Notes: generated from the sequence alone by a model not told the origin. A DNA stretch of 64,000 bases from Methylotuvimicrobium buryatense 5G (GCF_000341735.1 NZ_KB455575.1:4672844-4736843), one strand, 5' to 3'. Positions 52,895 through 62,194 are shown, counted from the first letter of the stretch. A program made the numbers and translations.

Positions 52895-53218
52895 TCATTT
52901 TACTTGCAACTTATCGTCATCAGAAACAACGGTGTATTCAGCGGTAATGCTATCGGGCTCGGATTGCCGAACCGATTGTTGCTGAGCACTTTTGATCAGC
53001 CTCCACGCTTTGAAACCAAAAATACTCAACGGGATCAACAATACGGCAAAAACCACGGACAAGACCAGCGTGCCGACGACAGCTGCTGCGATCATGGCCG
53101 GAATAGCCAGGATTTTGGCAAGGCTAGAATTGGAATCCTCTTCGACGTGATATTCAAGTCGCCGTTGAGGATCGTTTGTCGTGCCAATATGAATGGTTCG
53201 TTTGTAAATTCTAAACAT
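52895..53218 (-). CDS. Small membrane protein of unknown function
   Basis: The 107-residue protein has a polar N-terminus (RTIHIGTTNDPQRRLEYHVEED) and a long hydrophobic segment at about 35-75 (IPAMIAAAVVGTLVLSVVFAVLLIPLSIFGF) that spans the membrane once or twice. Its tail is hydrophilic. No family is recognised. It stands alone on the minus strand. Confidence 0.55.
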   Translation of the reverse strand: MFRIYKRTIHIGTTNDPQRRLEYHVEEDSNSSLAKILAIPAMIAAAVVGTLVLSVVFAVLLIPLSIFGFKAWRLIKSAQQQSVRQSEPDSITAEYTVVSDDDKLQVK

Positions 53219-53410
53219 GAGTCGGAGCCGAGGGGTATGCCGAAAAGGCGATTGAAAGAAACAGTAGCGAAAACCTGGGGCATAAAAATGTCGGTGAATC
53301 TGCGTGATAGCTCTACAAACTCACCGACGTTTTACTATCTCCGTAATTACGACTAGCGATGAAGGCCAGAGTTCCTTGGGTATGGGTATAGCAACCAGCC
53401 ATTCCAATGT

Positions 53411-53890
53411 TTAAACTGCATTTTTGTCCTGATGAATACAGGGTATTGCCCTGGCTAATGCGCTTGCAGCATCGTGCCAGCCTTCACAGCTGTTGTGCCC
53501 CTTACGCCCCTTGATTAAATTCAGCAGATATTTGGCCTTGGCATAAATCATGAAAAACAGAAGAATAAGCCGCTGCTGTCTCACAGAGATGGGTTTCTGA
53601 GCGCATATCAGTTTATCTTCATAAATGCCTCCATCGATCATTCCAACGGTTCCCCAAGCATAAACTGAAATCGATGCTCCTAAAGGAAGACGCGGCCCCA
53701 GCACGACCGCATCCAAAAAATCGCCGTCCGTACCGATATAAGCCGGAATTGAGCCATAGTTGAATGGACAGGGAAACGGAGAGATGAAGTCCAGTTTTCC
53801 AGTGGAACCCCGCTTTAAAAAACTGCCGCGAGGCGTCTCAATAATGACATTAACCAAAGGGGCTTGTTCGAGAGTGTTTATAGAATGCAT
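53411..53890 (-). CDS. Inorganic pyrophosphatase family protein
   Basis: The 159-residue protein resembles family I soluble pyrophosphatases. It has VNVIIETPRGSFLKR, then FISPFPCPFNYGSIP, and the DGDFLDAVVLG motif with the conserved metal-binding aspartates. The C-terminal half is shorter and divergent compared with typical Ppa (about 175 residues). It may hydrolyse pyrophosphate or be a specialised paralogue. It is transcribed on its own. Confidence 0.75.
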   Translation of the reverse strand: MHSINTLEQAPLVNVIIETPRGSFLKRGSTGKLDFISPFPCPFNYGSIPAYIGTDGDFLDAVVLGPRLPLGASISVYAWGTVGMIDGGIYEDKLICAQKPISVRQQRLILLFFMIYAKAKYLLNLIKGRKGHNSCEGWHDAASALARAIPCIHQDKNAV

Positions 53891-54065
53891 CTGAAATAAA
53901 AACCAATTTAACGCCTAATAACCAGGCACGGATAGAGCTAAGCCATTATCGCGGACGCTCAACTCAAGCAAAAAAGATACAGCCGTTTCGGACCAACGTT
54001 CTGCAGACGGATAATGCTTGGCCCCATCACCAAAACAGAGTTTCAGCATATCGGTATCGATAATG
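53891..54065. other. Unrecognised sequence with a minus-strand open frame
   Basis: A minus-strand frame (LGIAGIIDTDMLKLCFGDGAKHYPSAERW...) runs here and continues into the repeat at 54066. It may be the end of a decayed gene; no family was recognised. Confidence 0.25.
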
Positions 54066-54329
54066 CCAGCAATTCCCAGTTTGAGCAGTTTCGCCGATTT
54101 TAGGGTGTGGGGTATGCCTGTCGAGGAACACCGTAAACCCATCCATGGGGGCTTGGCGGCAGCTCAAACACCAAGGATGGCGTGAATGCAGATTTTGCAT
54201 TACGCCAAGGATGGCGTGTAGTAGGGCAATGCAGGAGCAATTGCCGAGGAGCAAAAATCTGCCCTGCTGCCGACATCCTCGCCAAGCATACCCCACACCC
54301 TTTTTGATCTCCAAATTGGGAATTGCTGG
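54066..54329. mobile_element. MITE-like inverted-repeat element
   Basis: Nested inverted arms occur. The inner pair is AGGGTGTGGGGTATGC at 54102-54117 with its complement at 54286-54301, extended by GAGGA-type matches. The outer pair is CCAGCAATTCCCA at 54066 with TGGGAATTGCTGG ending at 54329. The interior has direct copies of CCAAGGATGGCGT-type sequence. No coding sequence is evident, so it is a dispersed non-autonomous element. Bases 54330-54393 hold nothing recognisable. Confidence 0.6.
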
Positions 54330-54393
54330 GTGCTTTATAGCAATTTGTGATAGAGCGGAGGGAGGTGACCGTTTTTAGTTTGAAGCGTATGGG

Positions 54394-55746
54394 TTAAGGC
54401 GCCGGCAAATGTAGTATCCATGCTGCTATCCAGAAATAAATCAACACCCCAGAGGCGTCGGCGAGCGTTGTGACTAAGGGCGCGCTAGCGGTGGCAGGAT
54501 CCCAGCCCAATCGGTTCAAGATAAAAGGCAGACAGAGCCCCACCAGGCTTCCGATCATTACGATACAGATCATGCTCAGTGCGACCACCCAGGCAATGTC
54601 GAAGCCGCCCCGATAAGCGCCGATCAATGAAACTGCAGCGGCCATGGTTAGACCTAATCCGCTTGCGACAGCGATTTCCTTTAGCAGTAATTTACGCCAG
54701 TCGCTGATTGTGACATCGCCGGTGGCAATGCCGCGCACGACCAGTGTCGCGGCTTGCGATCCGGCATTGCCGCCGCTGCCGATGAGTAGCGGTAAAAAGA
54801 ACACCAGTACGACATAAGCGGCAATTATATTTTCGTAATAAGCGATTCCGGCACCGGAAATTAAATTACCGAAGACCAAGAGCAGTAACCAGACAATACG
54901 TTTGCGGTAAAGCGTAAATAACCTCGCATCGCGAAAGTTGCCGGCCAACGGGCCGATTGTTGCGCCTTTGTGCATGTCTTCGGTCGCCTCTGCCTCGGCA
55001 ACGTCCATTGCATCGTCATAGGTAATGATGCCGACCAAACGTTCGTCGTCGTCGACGACCGGTAAGCTCAGTAAATCGTAACGACTGATTAATTTGGCGG
55101 CATCTTCTTGCTTAGCCGATAGTTTAGTTTTCACCATTTCGGTAGTCATTACATCCTTGATTCGCGCTTCCGGTTTGTTCATGATTAGCTCGCGTAACGA
55201 TAGCGTGCCGATTAGACGATATTGAGCGTCGACGGTATAAATTTGGTATATCAATTCGGCGTTGGGGGCGCTTTTTCGAATGACGTCGAGTGCTTTGCCA
55301 ACTGTGATTTCGGCTGGTACGGTCATATAATCGCTGGTCATGATCGCGCCGGCTGTGCCTTCTTCGTAACTCGCTAGGCGTCTGAGTGCTTCGCGTTCGG
55401 CATGAGCGATCTTACGCAGCACACGGTCGTGACGGTTTTCAGGCAAAACATGGAGCAAATCGGCGCCTTCGTCGGCGTCGAGATGGCGTAGCAACTGCGA
55501 TACTTCCTTATCGGTCATTGCGGTGGTTAATTGTGACTGCCAGTCGACCGGTAAATGCCCGAAAACCGACGCACGTTGCACAACCGGTAAGTACATCAAC
55601 AATTCGCGGGCAGCATCGACCGGAACGGTTTGCAGCAGTTCAGCCAGGTCGACGGCTTGAAACTCTTCTAGAAATTGAAGAACGGCTTGGTAATCTTTGC
55701 GCTCAATCGCACGGCGCAAGTAGTCGTTCAGGATGGCGGTCGGCAT
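54394..55746 (-). CDS. mgtE: MgtE magnesium transporter
   Basis: The 450-residue protein has the MgtE layout: an N-terminal helical domain (about 1-125), two CBS domains (about 130-250, AIMTSDYMTVP and VMTTEMVKT), and five membrane helices in the C-terminal 180 residues. Within these are GSGGNAGSQAATLVVRGIA, the pore signature, and GWDPATASAPLVTTLADASG. Length is standard. It imports magnesium under control of cytoplasmic magnesium sensed by the N and CBS domains. Confidence 0.95.
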   Translation of the reverse strand: MPTAILNDYLRRAIERKDYQAVLQFLEEFQAVDLAELLQTVPVDAARELLMYLPVVQRASVFGHLPVDWQSQLTTAMTDKEVSQLLRHLDADEGADLLHVLPENRHDRVLRKIAHAEREALRRLASYEEGTAGAIMTSDYMTVPAEITVGKALDVIRKSAPNAELIYQIYTVDAQYRLIGTLSLRELIMNKPEARIKDVMTTEMVKTKLSAKQEDAAKLISRYDLLSLPVVDDDERLVGIITYDDAMDVAEAEATEDMHKGATIGPLAGNFRDARLFTLYRKRIVWLLLLVFGNLISGAGIAYYENIIAAYVVLVFFLPLLIGSGGNAGSQAATLVVRGIATGDVTISDWRKLLLKEIAVASGLGLTMAAAVSLIGAYRGGFDIAWVVALSMICIVMIGSLVGLCLPFILNRLGWDPATASAPLVTTLADASGVLIYFWIAAWILHLPAP

Positions 55747-56194
55747 CGGTTTGTCTCCGGTTGTTTGCGGACTCGTTTGCCCGCAGCGGAAACAAACTGA
55801 ATCAATTTGTCGCTAAAGTGGCGGGCAAGGAATGCGCGTTAGACATTGTAGAGGGATTGTGTAAATCTATACTGAAATTTCGACTGGAACTTTCCATAAT
55901 CGGCTCGTTAGATAGCGCTGATCAATTCAGCCTGCATAGGTTATTAAACAAGTGATAGAGTGTCAACTTTATGATTCATAATGATTATTACATCGGTTGT
56001 TTGTTTCGATATAGACTTAATAACGGTATGAAGATGATACGGATTGGATGGGTTATCGCGGAATTTTCTTGTCTCGATACTCCGAGTAATTAAGATATTA
56101 CTAATATTGTCGTAATTGTCCCCTTGTCAAAGGTGAAATGAGGGGGGGCAAGTTATGTCATTCTTATTCAATTTTTCCATGTCAGGAGCATAAA
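55747..56194. other. Intergenic region between divergent genes
   Basis: It must contain the promoters of mgtE (minus) and the DUF3365 gene (plus). No strong hairpin, repeat or coding sequence was recognised. The part near 56100-56150 is AT-rich. Confidence 0.35.
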
Positions 56195-56794
56195 ATGCCA
56201 AAATTCATGAAAAAAAGTCTTTTGATTTTAATTGCTTCGGCTGCTTCGACGTGGGTCTTTGCCGACAGCCCAAAAGAGCAAATTCATTATCTGGAACAAA
56301 GTCGTGCAACAGCCCATGAATTCATGCAGTCGCTGGGTAGAAAGCTGAAATCGTTACTGGAAACGGCAGACACGGAAAACGCGATCATTGTTTGCAAACA
56401 AATTGCGCCGGCAATGGCAGCCGATTATTCGAAAGACGGATGGATTGTGAAACGGGTATCGCTTAAATCCCGCAACAAATCGATGGGAGTGCCGGATACC
56501 TGGGAGCGGCGCGAGTTGGAAGGTTTTGATAGGCATCACTTGTCTGGAGAACCTACCGACGAGCTCGAAATGTCTGCAATCGTAGATGAAGCGGATGGGC
56601 TTTGGTTTCGTTATCTGAAAGCCATACCGACTCAGCCGATGTGTTTGCAATGTCATGGTAAAGCGGAAGATATGCCTGATGGGGTAAAAGCGATATTGGC
56701 GCATGAATACCCGAATGACGACGCAATAAATTATAGTGTCGGCGAAATACGCGGTGCGATTTCGATTAAGCGCCAGATATCGGCTCATGAATAG
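56195..56794 (+). CDS. Periplasmic DUF3365 haem-binding protein
   Basis: The ATG at 56195 follows CAGGAG. The 199-residue protein starts with a signal peptide (KKSLLILIASAASTWVFA, cut near residue 22). A DUF3365/Tll0287-like domain follows with VCKQIAPAMAADY, VSLKSRNKSMGVPDTWERREL and a single haem c motif CLQCH near residue 158. Such proteins are periplasmic sensors or redox proteins. The neighbour DUF4405 gene encodes a likely membrane haem protein, but on the opposite strand. Confidence 0.85.
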   Translation: MPKFMKKSLLILIASAASTWVFADSPKEQIHYLEQSRATAHEFMQSLGRKLKSLLETADTENAIIVCKQIAPAMAADYSKDGWIVKRVSLKSRNKSMGVPDTWERRELEGFDRHHLSGEPTDELEMSAIVDEADGLWFRYLKAIPTQPMCLQCHGKAEDMPDGVKAILAHEYPNDDAINYSVGEIRGAISIKRQISAHE

Positions 56795-56851
56795 AAAAAT
56801 AAGGTGCAGAGCAGGAGCAAAAATCGACCTAACACCTCGGAGTCTCCTCAG

Positions 56852-56883
56852 GCACTGCCGAAATTTGAAGTGCGAAAGGTATA
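56852..56883. repeat. Dispersed repeat, copy 1 of 3
   Basis: The word GCACTGCCGAAATTTGAAGT, continuing GCGAAAGGTATA, recurs at 60388-60420 and 63362-63394 with one or two changes, always on the same strand. Copies 1 and 3 share AAAATCGACC some 30-40 bp upstream. No coding role is visible. Confidence 0.75.
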
Positions 56884-56966
56884 ATTGTGATGATGAAAAG
56901 CAAATGGGCGTTAATGGCGGTTAAAACTCTCGGCTGGCGAAAGACGGCGTCAATGAAAGCCCTATT

Positions 56967-57548
56967 TTATTTTCGATAGTCGATTACGGCTTTTCTGACA
57001 TCGGCGATCGTGAAGTGGTATTGCCTGCTTAATTGCCCAAGTTTTGCCGTCTTGTTCGTTGTCTCGGGTAAGTTCAGTCGCTCCATTAAATAATCGACCG
57101 GTACGCCGGTAATCTGCGCTATCTCCACTAAGGTCATGTTGCCTCGTATTGTTAGAGATCCGTTATTCCATGCGTGTAGTTGTTTGCCGGATGCTCCCGA
57201 TATTTCAATCGGTGCGACCAGCGGCGCAGCGGCGAAAGCGATCAAAGTCAGTACGCCGACTAGGCTCAGCCCTAAGCGCAGCCCCGACCCTTCCGTGACA
57301 CGTCCTGAAATGAAGCCGACAACCCAACGCCAATGCAGTAATAAGTGCAACGCCAATATCGCGAAAAAAAGCACCGACACCCAGTAATGAACGGTTCCCC
57401 ATTGATGGCGGTCAAGCCCCCAAATGGTCGCGAAGTGCCCGCTACCGGGCGGTAACAGATAGCGTAACAGCACGCCGGTCGTAGTTAGAAAAACAAAACC
57501 CGCGAAGGCTACGATATCGATGATGAAATTTAATTGGCTACGTTTCAT
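56967..57548 (-). CDS. DUF4405-type membrane cytochrome-like protein
   Basis: The 193-residue protein has three membrane helices in its first 125 residues (IIDIVAFAGFVFLTTTGVLL, VHYWVSVLFFAILALHLLLH, GLSLVGVLTLIAFAAAPLVA). Histidines in VHYW and LHLLLHW could ligate haem, as in DUF4405/cytochrome b561-like proteins. The C-terminal 65 residues form a soluble helical region (MTLVEIAQITGVPVDYLMERLNLPE) resembling domains in methanotroph and metal-reducer membrane proteins. A membrane redox role is inferred. Confidence 0.75.
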   Translation of the reverse strand: MKRSQLNFIIDIVAFAGFVFLTTTGVLLRYLLPPGSGHFATIWGLDRHQWGTVHYWVSVLFFAILALHLLLHWRWVVGFISGRVTEGSGLRLGLSLVGVLTLIAFAAAPLVAPIEISGASGKQLHAWNNGSLTIRGNMTLVEIAQITGVPVDYLMERLNLPETTNKTAKLGQLSRQYHFTIADVRKAVIDYRK

Positions 57549-57576
57549 TGTCAGTTTATCCGCAAATGCTTGAACC

Positions 57577-57740
57577 TAAAAAGAGCAGTTGACATGTGTT
57601 GTAGACCGTTCGTGCTGAGCTAAGTCGAAGCATGAAGGGTCTACAACACTTTCACCGTCTTGGTGAAGCCTCAAACTACCGTTCACCCTTCGACGGGCTC
57701 AGGGCGAACGGTAGTTTGAGGCTCTCAACTGCTCTTTTTA
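57577..57740. repeat. Nested inverted repeat (three-way-junction type)
   Basis: The outer arms TAAAAAGAGCAGTTGA (57577-57592) and TCAACTGCTCTTTTTA (57725-57740) enclose two hairpins. One has TTGTAGACC / GGTCTACAA arms, and one has GCCTCAAACTACCGTTC / GAACGGTAGTTTGAGGC arms. The loops carry CCTTCGACGGGCTCAGGGC-like sequence. As RNA or single-stranded DNA this would form a three-way junction. The rest of 57741-57913 has no recognised feature. Confidence 0.7.
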
Positions 57741-57913
57741 CTGTGAAAGTTCGTAGATTTGGACACTTTATCTAATTTTTTGATATACAAAGCTCTGTGC
57801 TGGCAATACCGCACCCTCCGCCACCAGAGAACTTTCATTTGCCGGGGCGATGGCTAGGCCTTCATGAACGTTAGGTTGAAAGGTTTCTGCTTGAGCTTTG
57901 TTCCTCAAAATCC

Positions 57914-59518
57914 TTAACGCGGTTCATTGTGTAGATGAAAGTAAGGCGCCAGTGTTTGAAGCCTGCTGTCTTCTAATGGCTTGCCGATCGTAAAATGATA
58001 AATGCTTTGTAGGCCGGTGTCGTTTATTCCAAGAACCTCGTGTACCGCGTCATCAAAAAAGCAGCCGATGCCGGTTCCGCGCATTCCTATGGCTTCGGCT
58101 TCAAGATATAATGCTTGGCCGACCAAGCCGCTTTCCCAAAATCGACGGCGATATTGCCACGGTTCTTTTGCCAATTCATCGCCGAACTCCGCGACCATCG
58201 CTAAACTGAAGGCGCTATCGGCGGCGATATCTTGATGGCACGATAGCGTTTTGGCTGCGCGACGGCAATCGGCGTTGAGTAAGTTGTAAAGTTTTAATGT
58301 TTCAGGCGCGCCTTCGACCTTTTGCCAAGAGAACTCGGGGCGAGTGTTGTACTTCAGCATCTGAAAACTGGCTTGATTCCGCGATAGGGCGTAGAGACCC
58401 GGTTGCAGCCCTTCGACGCGATGCACGAATAAAAATAAATGAATCTTTGCAGGCCAACGCCAAAGGTCGAAGGGGATTAGGTTTTCAGGCATCGTAGCTT
58501 GCAAGATGCGATAAAAATGATTCAGCTCGATCGGCGTTTGACCGTCGAAATGTTGAGCGCTACGCCGCTGCCGAATGATCTCGAACGCGCTTTGGGAACC
58601 GTTAGTTAGTGGTGGCGATAAGATTATCCCCGGATGTTGGTGGTTTTCTTGTGTGGCTGATTTGGCAGCTGCTTGTGCTGCCGCATCAATTAAAGGCCAA
58701 TGAAAATGGTGGTAACGGCTCAAGCGATTGGCCTTGCCAAACCAATTGTCGACGCTAAGTTCGGCTAAGTAGCGATCGTTGGGATTCGTCCAAGACCCTG
58801 CATGAATTCGACATAATAAATCGGGGGCTTCGTTTTCCTCGGCAATGAATTCATCGTGTCGGTCCAGACCGAGTAGTTGAGCAATCGCTTCGTCGCCGCA
58901 TTCGGCCAGCAGTTCGACCGACCAGCCCAGAACGGCTGCTGCATAGCGCAACGCGCCGAGTGCATGTCCAATGTCATGTTGGCAATAGCGAAATGCGCGT
59001 TCGCCGTATTTCCAGGCTTCCCGCCAATGGATAGAGCTCAAACCGATCAATATCCCGCTAAATGCTGGCGTCTGACGCCAATTGCCGCGCATTTCCAAGA
59101 CATGGTCGTGACTTAAATAATGGTAAACACCGGCAGGAAGGTCGGTTGCCGCTGTATTGATTAAATAGGCTTCGGTCGGATGCAGATTGCCGCTGGACGG
59201 ATTGCAGCGCAGGGCCCAGCGGTCATCGCCGTATTGTTTCCAGGCGGAAAGCCCGAAGCTCAATGCCATCATAAGCCCCAGATTATTGATGTTGAATGGC
59301 TGTGATGGAATTAGCTCGGGGTTTTGAAGTTCGTTATAGGTGGGTGAGGGGGTGTTTTGGGGTAAAGGTAATTTTATTCGTTCACAGCCTTCGAAACGCC
59401 TGAACGGGTCCGGTTGATCGGCCCAATCGAGTCCGTTTGGACCTTTCGCATAACGGTCCAAATGGTGTTTGGTGCGTTGGTGATATTCCAGTATGCTGGT
59501 GAGTTGGGGCGATGCCAT
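57914..59518 (-). CDS. SagB-type nitroreductase-family dehydrogenase
   Basis: The 534-residue protein has two nitroreductase-like halves. The first contains RCNPSSGNLHPTEAYLI (FMN-binding region of SagB-type oxidoreductases) and WREAWKYGERAFRYCQHDIGHALGAL. The second contains RRSAQHFDGQTPI and GLVGQALYLEAEAIGMRGTGIGCFFDD. SagB-type enzymes oxidise azolines in peptide toxins, but long stand-alone versions such as this have unknown substrates and no peptide cluster is adjacent. It probably uses FMN in the cytoplasm. Confidence 0.85.
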   Translation of the reverse strand: MASPQLTSILEYHQRTKHHLDRYAKGPNGLDWADQPDPFRRFEGCERIKLPLPQNTPSPTYNELQNPELIPSQPFNINNLGLMMALSFGLSAWKQYGDDRWALRCNPSSGNLHPTEAYLINTAATDLPAGVYHYLSHDHVLEMRGNWRQTPAFSGILIGLSSIHWREAWKYGERAFRYCQHDIGHALGALRYAAAVLGWSVELLAECGDEAIAQLLGLDRHDEFIAEENEAPDLLCRIHAGSWTNPNDRYLAELSVDNWFGKANRLSRYHHFHWPLIDAAAQAAAKSATQENHQHPGIILSPPLTNGSQSAFEIIRQRRSAQHFDGQTPIELNHFYRILQATMPENLIPFDLWRWPAKIHLFLFVHRVEGLQPGLYALSRNQASFQMLKYNTRPEFSWQKVEGAPETLKLYNLLNADCRRAAKTLSCHQDIAADSAFSLAMVAEFGDELAKEPWQYRRRFWESGLVGQALYLEAEAIGMRGTGIGCFFDDAVHEVLGINDTGLQSIYHFTIGKPLEDSRLQTLAPYFHLHNEPR

Positions 59519-59624
59519 GCTTGTTTCGGGGGTGAGTGATCGACAAACCGATTGTAAAGCAGTCTTAATGGCTCTGCCATGACGATGTAAAGAAATTTAA
59601 ACATTATTTAAACTTGATTAATCC

Positions 59625-60221
59625 ATGGAAACGCTGATTGCTCTTATTCAAACTCATATTGAACACGCTCATTTTATTATTTTCGGATCGCTGCTGTTGG
59701 CAGGCCTCAATATTCCGGTATCCGAGGATGCAATGCTGTTTATTTCAGGGGTGTTGGCAAGGCAATACCCGGATCAATTGCCTTATTTATTTGCCGCGGT
59801 CTATCTAGGTGCTTACGGTTCGGATTTGATCTGCTATAGTTTGGGGCGATTCGTCGGGCCTAAAATATTACATATTCGTTTTTTTGCTAAAATGGTGCCG
59901 CCGAAAAGAGTCGAAATGATTCACGCATATTACGAAAGTCACGGTATTGCAACGCTGATACTAGGTCGCTTTATTCCTTTTGGGGTTAGAAACGGGCTGT
60001 TTTTGTGCGCGGGGCTAGGCAAGATGAGTTTTATCAAATTTGCATTAGCGGACTTATTGGCTTGTACGATTTCGACGATTGTTTTTTTCTCGCTGTATTA
60101 TCATTACGGTAAAGCCGTCGTGGTGTATGTCATGCAAGCGAATATCGTGGTATTTATCATCGCGGCAATTGCGGGAGGGTATTTGTTTTTTTATGTAAAA
60201 CAAAGGCGTAGCAGGCGTTAA
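59625..60221 (+). CDS. DedA-family membrane protein
   Basis: The 198-residue protein has several membrane helices and the DedA signatures: ISGVLARQYPDQLPYLFAAVYLGAYGSDLICYSLGR in part, and FYESHG.ATLILGRFIPFGVRNG (here YYESHGIATLILGRFIPFGVRN). DedA proteins are inner-membrane lipid flippase-like proteins needed for envelope homeostasis. It is divergent from the SagB-type gene, with 106 bp between. Confidence 0.88.
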   Translation: METLIALIQTHIEHAHFIIFGSLLLAGLNIPVSEDAMLFISGVLARQYPDQLPYLFAAVYLGAYGSDLICYSLGRFVGPKILHIRFFAKMVPPKRVEMIHAYYESHGIATLILGRFIPFGVRNGLFLCAGLGKMSFIKFALADLLACTISTIVFFSLYYHYGKAVVVYVMQANIVVFIIAAIAGGYLFFYVKQRRSRR

Positions 60222-60267
60222 AATCGTTAAAATATTTAGGATTGGGTCAAAACTCATAACTTCAGGA

Positions 60268-60326
60268 AGTTATACCCGTCGTAGATCAAAATTCGGCGCC
60301 TGGGTGTCCGCCAAAGGACGCCGTGA
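60268..60326 (+). repeat. Dispersed repeat flanking the HDOD gene, left copy
   Basis: About 58 bp (TATACCCGTCGTAGATCAAA, then ATTCGGCGCC and TCCGCCAAAGGACGCC) occur in reverse orientation at 62138-62194 with scattered changes. A further inverted part (GGCGCCTGGGTGTCCG / CGGACACCCAGGCGCC, to about 60380) makes a hairpin. The two copies bracket the HDOD-GAF gene. Confidence 0.7.
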
Positions 60327-60387
60327 ATACGTCCATGTAGGCTCTATGCTGGCAAAGCCTTTGTCGGACACCCAGGCGCCTCCTCTA

Positions 60388-60420
60388 GCACTGCCGAAAT
60401 ATGAAGTGCGAAAGGTATAT
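60388..60420. repeat. Dispersed repeat, copy 2 of 3
   Basis: It is the same word as at 56852 and 63362, here with ATATGAAGTG in place of ATTTGAAGTG. It lies directly after the hairpin that starts at 60283. The remainder of 60421-60557 is AT-rich and probably holds the promoter of the HDOD gene. Confidence 0.75.
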
Positions 60421-60557
60421 TTATCGCGAAATCCTACCTAATGAGATTTTTCGTTATTTTAGTGTAATTCGTGGGGAAAATGCTTTTTATTTGGGATAAT
60501 GGACGTCAAGCCCGTCGGCCTATTCATATATAAGAATGTTTAACATATAACCAAAGC

Positions 60558-62003
60558 ATGAAAAAACAGGATGCTGAAATTAAAGGCGAGCCTCGATCGC
60601 TTGAGGATTGGACAGCAGTATTGCGCGATCGGGAAATGCCGGTATTTTCAGATACCGTGCAGAGTATCAACTACATCATAGAGGACGAAAAGAAAGGCGC
60701 GATGGAACTTGCCCCTGTGATACTTCAAGACCCCAATCTAACGGCAAAACTATTAAAGCTAAGCAACAGTATCTATTACAACCCTTCGCGAAAACAGATG
60801 GTGACCGTATCTCGGGCTATTGTGATTCTCGGTATCGAGGTCATTCGAGAGCTGACACTGGCTTGCTCGCTTTTTGAAGCGATTTTGTCGCCGAACAACA
60901 GGCGCCGCGCCAATGAAGAAATCGCCAAGGCTATTCATGCGGCGGTTCAAGCCAAGGCTTTGGCGATCGCGGCGAAAGATCCTTCGCCCGAAGAGGTTTT
61001 TATCGCGGCGTTGCTCAAAAATATAGGAAGCATCACCTTTTGGTGTTTTTGCGGAGCACAGGGCGATAGAATTCAGGCTTTGCTGAAAAACGGCCTAAGC
61101 AACGAAGCGGCCGAAAAGCAAGTATTGGGCTTCAAGCTGGCTGATTTGGATATTTCATTGTGCAAAACTTGGAATTTAAAAGGCTTGATCGAAGCGGCTA
61201 TTAAAAAAAGCACTAGAGACGTCGATCCGCGGGTTAAATTCGTTCGCGTCGGTTGCGAAGTCGTCGAAGCGTTACGAGAAGGAGTCGGTACGCAAAGTTA
61301 TTACGCCTGTGTCGAAAAAATCGAGGCCATGACCGGACTGTCGAAACAAGCGATTGAGGCGAGTCTCCGTAAAAATACCGACATTGCGGCAAATATCGCT
61401 TGTCATTTCGGCGCAACGGAGGCTTCGAATTTAATTCAACATAATGTTCGGCAAAATTCCGAAGCGAATGCGTCGGCGCAAAATGTGGATCGAAAGATGT
61501 TGCAATTTCAAATTTTGCAAGATATCACCACAATATTGAGTGGAAGAATCGATATTAACCTGTTGCTTGAAACCGTATTGGAGGGTATTCAACGCGGAAT
61601 CGGCATGGATCGAACCATTTTCGCTCTTTTGACAAAAGATAAAAATGCATTGTTGGAGAAAGTGGCTTTGGGTTGGCGTAAGGATAGTTATTTACAAAAG
61701 ATTCGCTTTGAGCTTAGTCAGTCTCCGCCTAATTTGTTTTTTCAAGCGATTACCAATCACGAGGGTTATTGGGTAAACCCGAAAGAAAACGAATCTTTGT
61801 ATAGCGCAAGCGATGTTAAGACGATCGGTAAACAGCCTTGTTTATTGATGGCTGTTTGTTCAGGAGATAAACCTATCGGCCTAATTTATTGCGATCGCGC
61901 CTACAGCAATTTCGAATTGACCGAGGATGATCTCAAGGCGTTTAAGCATTTTGTTCAACAGGCCAATATTGGTCTATCTCTCTACCGTATGCAAGCGAGG
62001 TAA
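60558..62003 (+). CDS. HDOD-GAF signalling protein
   Basis: The 481-residue protein has an HDOD domain at about 15-210. Its landmarks are PVFSDTVQSINYII, ILQDPNLTAKLLKLSNSIYYNP, SRAIVILGIEVIRELTL and VFIAALLKNIGSITFW. A helical linker and a GAF-like domain follow (about 315-478, ILQDITTILSGRIDINLLLETVLEGI, then LIYCDRAY). HDOD proteins are regulatory relatives of HD phosphodiesterases without the full catalytic set, acting in signalling. The GAF part would sense a small ligand. Confidence 0.88.
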   Translation: MKKQDAEIKGEPRSLEDWTAVLRDREMPVFSDTVQSINYIIEDEKKGAMELAPVILQDPNLTAKLLKLSNSIYYNPSRKQMVTVSRAIVILGIEVIRELTLACSLFEAILSPNNRRRANEEIAKAIHAAVQAKALAIAAKDPSPEEVFIAALLKNIGSITFWCFCGAQGDRIQALLKNGLSNEAAEKQVLGFKLADLDISLCKTWNLKGLIEAAIKKSTRDVDPRVKFVRVGCEVVEALREGVGTQSYYACVEKIEAMTGLSKQAIEASLRKNTDIAANIACHFGATEASNLIQHNVRQNSEANASAQNVDRKMLQFQILQDITTILSGRIDINLLLETVLEGIQRGIGMDRTIFALLTKDKNALLEKVALGWRKDSYLQKIRFELSQSPPNLFFQAITNHEGYWVNPKENESLYSASDVKTIGKQPCLLMAVCSGDKPIGLIYCDRAYSNFELTEDDLKAFKHFVQQANIGLSLYRMQAR

Positions 62004-62137
62004 GGATTTCGTGATAAATAACGTCCTGTAATTATGAGTTTTGTAGCGGGTTCGGTAACTCGCTTGACAGCCCGGCACCTAAATTATCCAAGACAATTAA
62101 TCATGGCCAATGAGCTATGGTATTTAGGTGATGGGTT

Positions 62138-62194
62138 CAAGGCGTCCTTTGGCGGGCACCCCGGTGCCGAATTTTGATCTTCGATGGGTATGAC
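62138..62194 (-). repeat. Dispersed repeat flanking the HDOD gene, right copy
   Basis: It is the reverse-orientation copy of 60268-60326: AAGGCGTCCTTTGGCGGGCA and then GCCGAATTTTGATCT. Together the copies form an inverted pair around the HDOD gene, which could allow inversion by homologous recombination if long enough. Confidence 0.7.

Noticed and set aside
55386-55955. Plus-strand 189-residue open frame
   Set aside because: Mostly antisense to mgtE; the part beyond mgtE has no recognisable motif or ribosome site.
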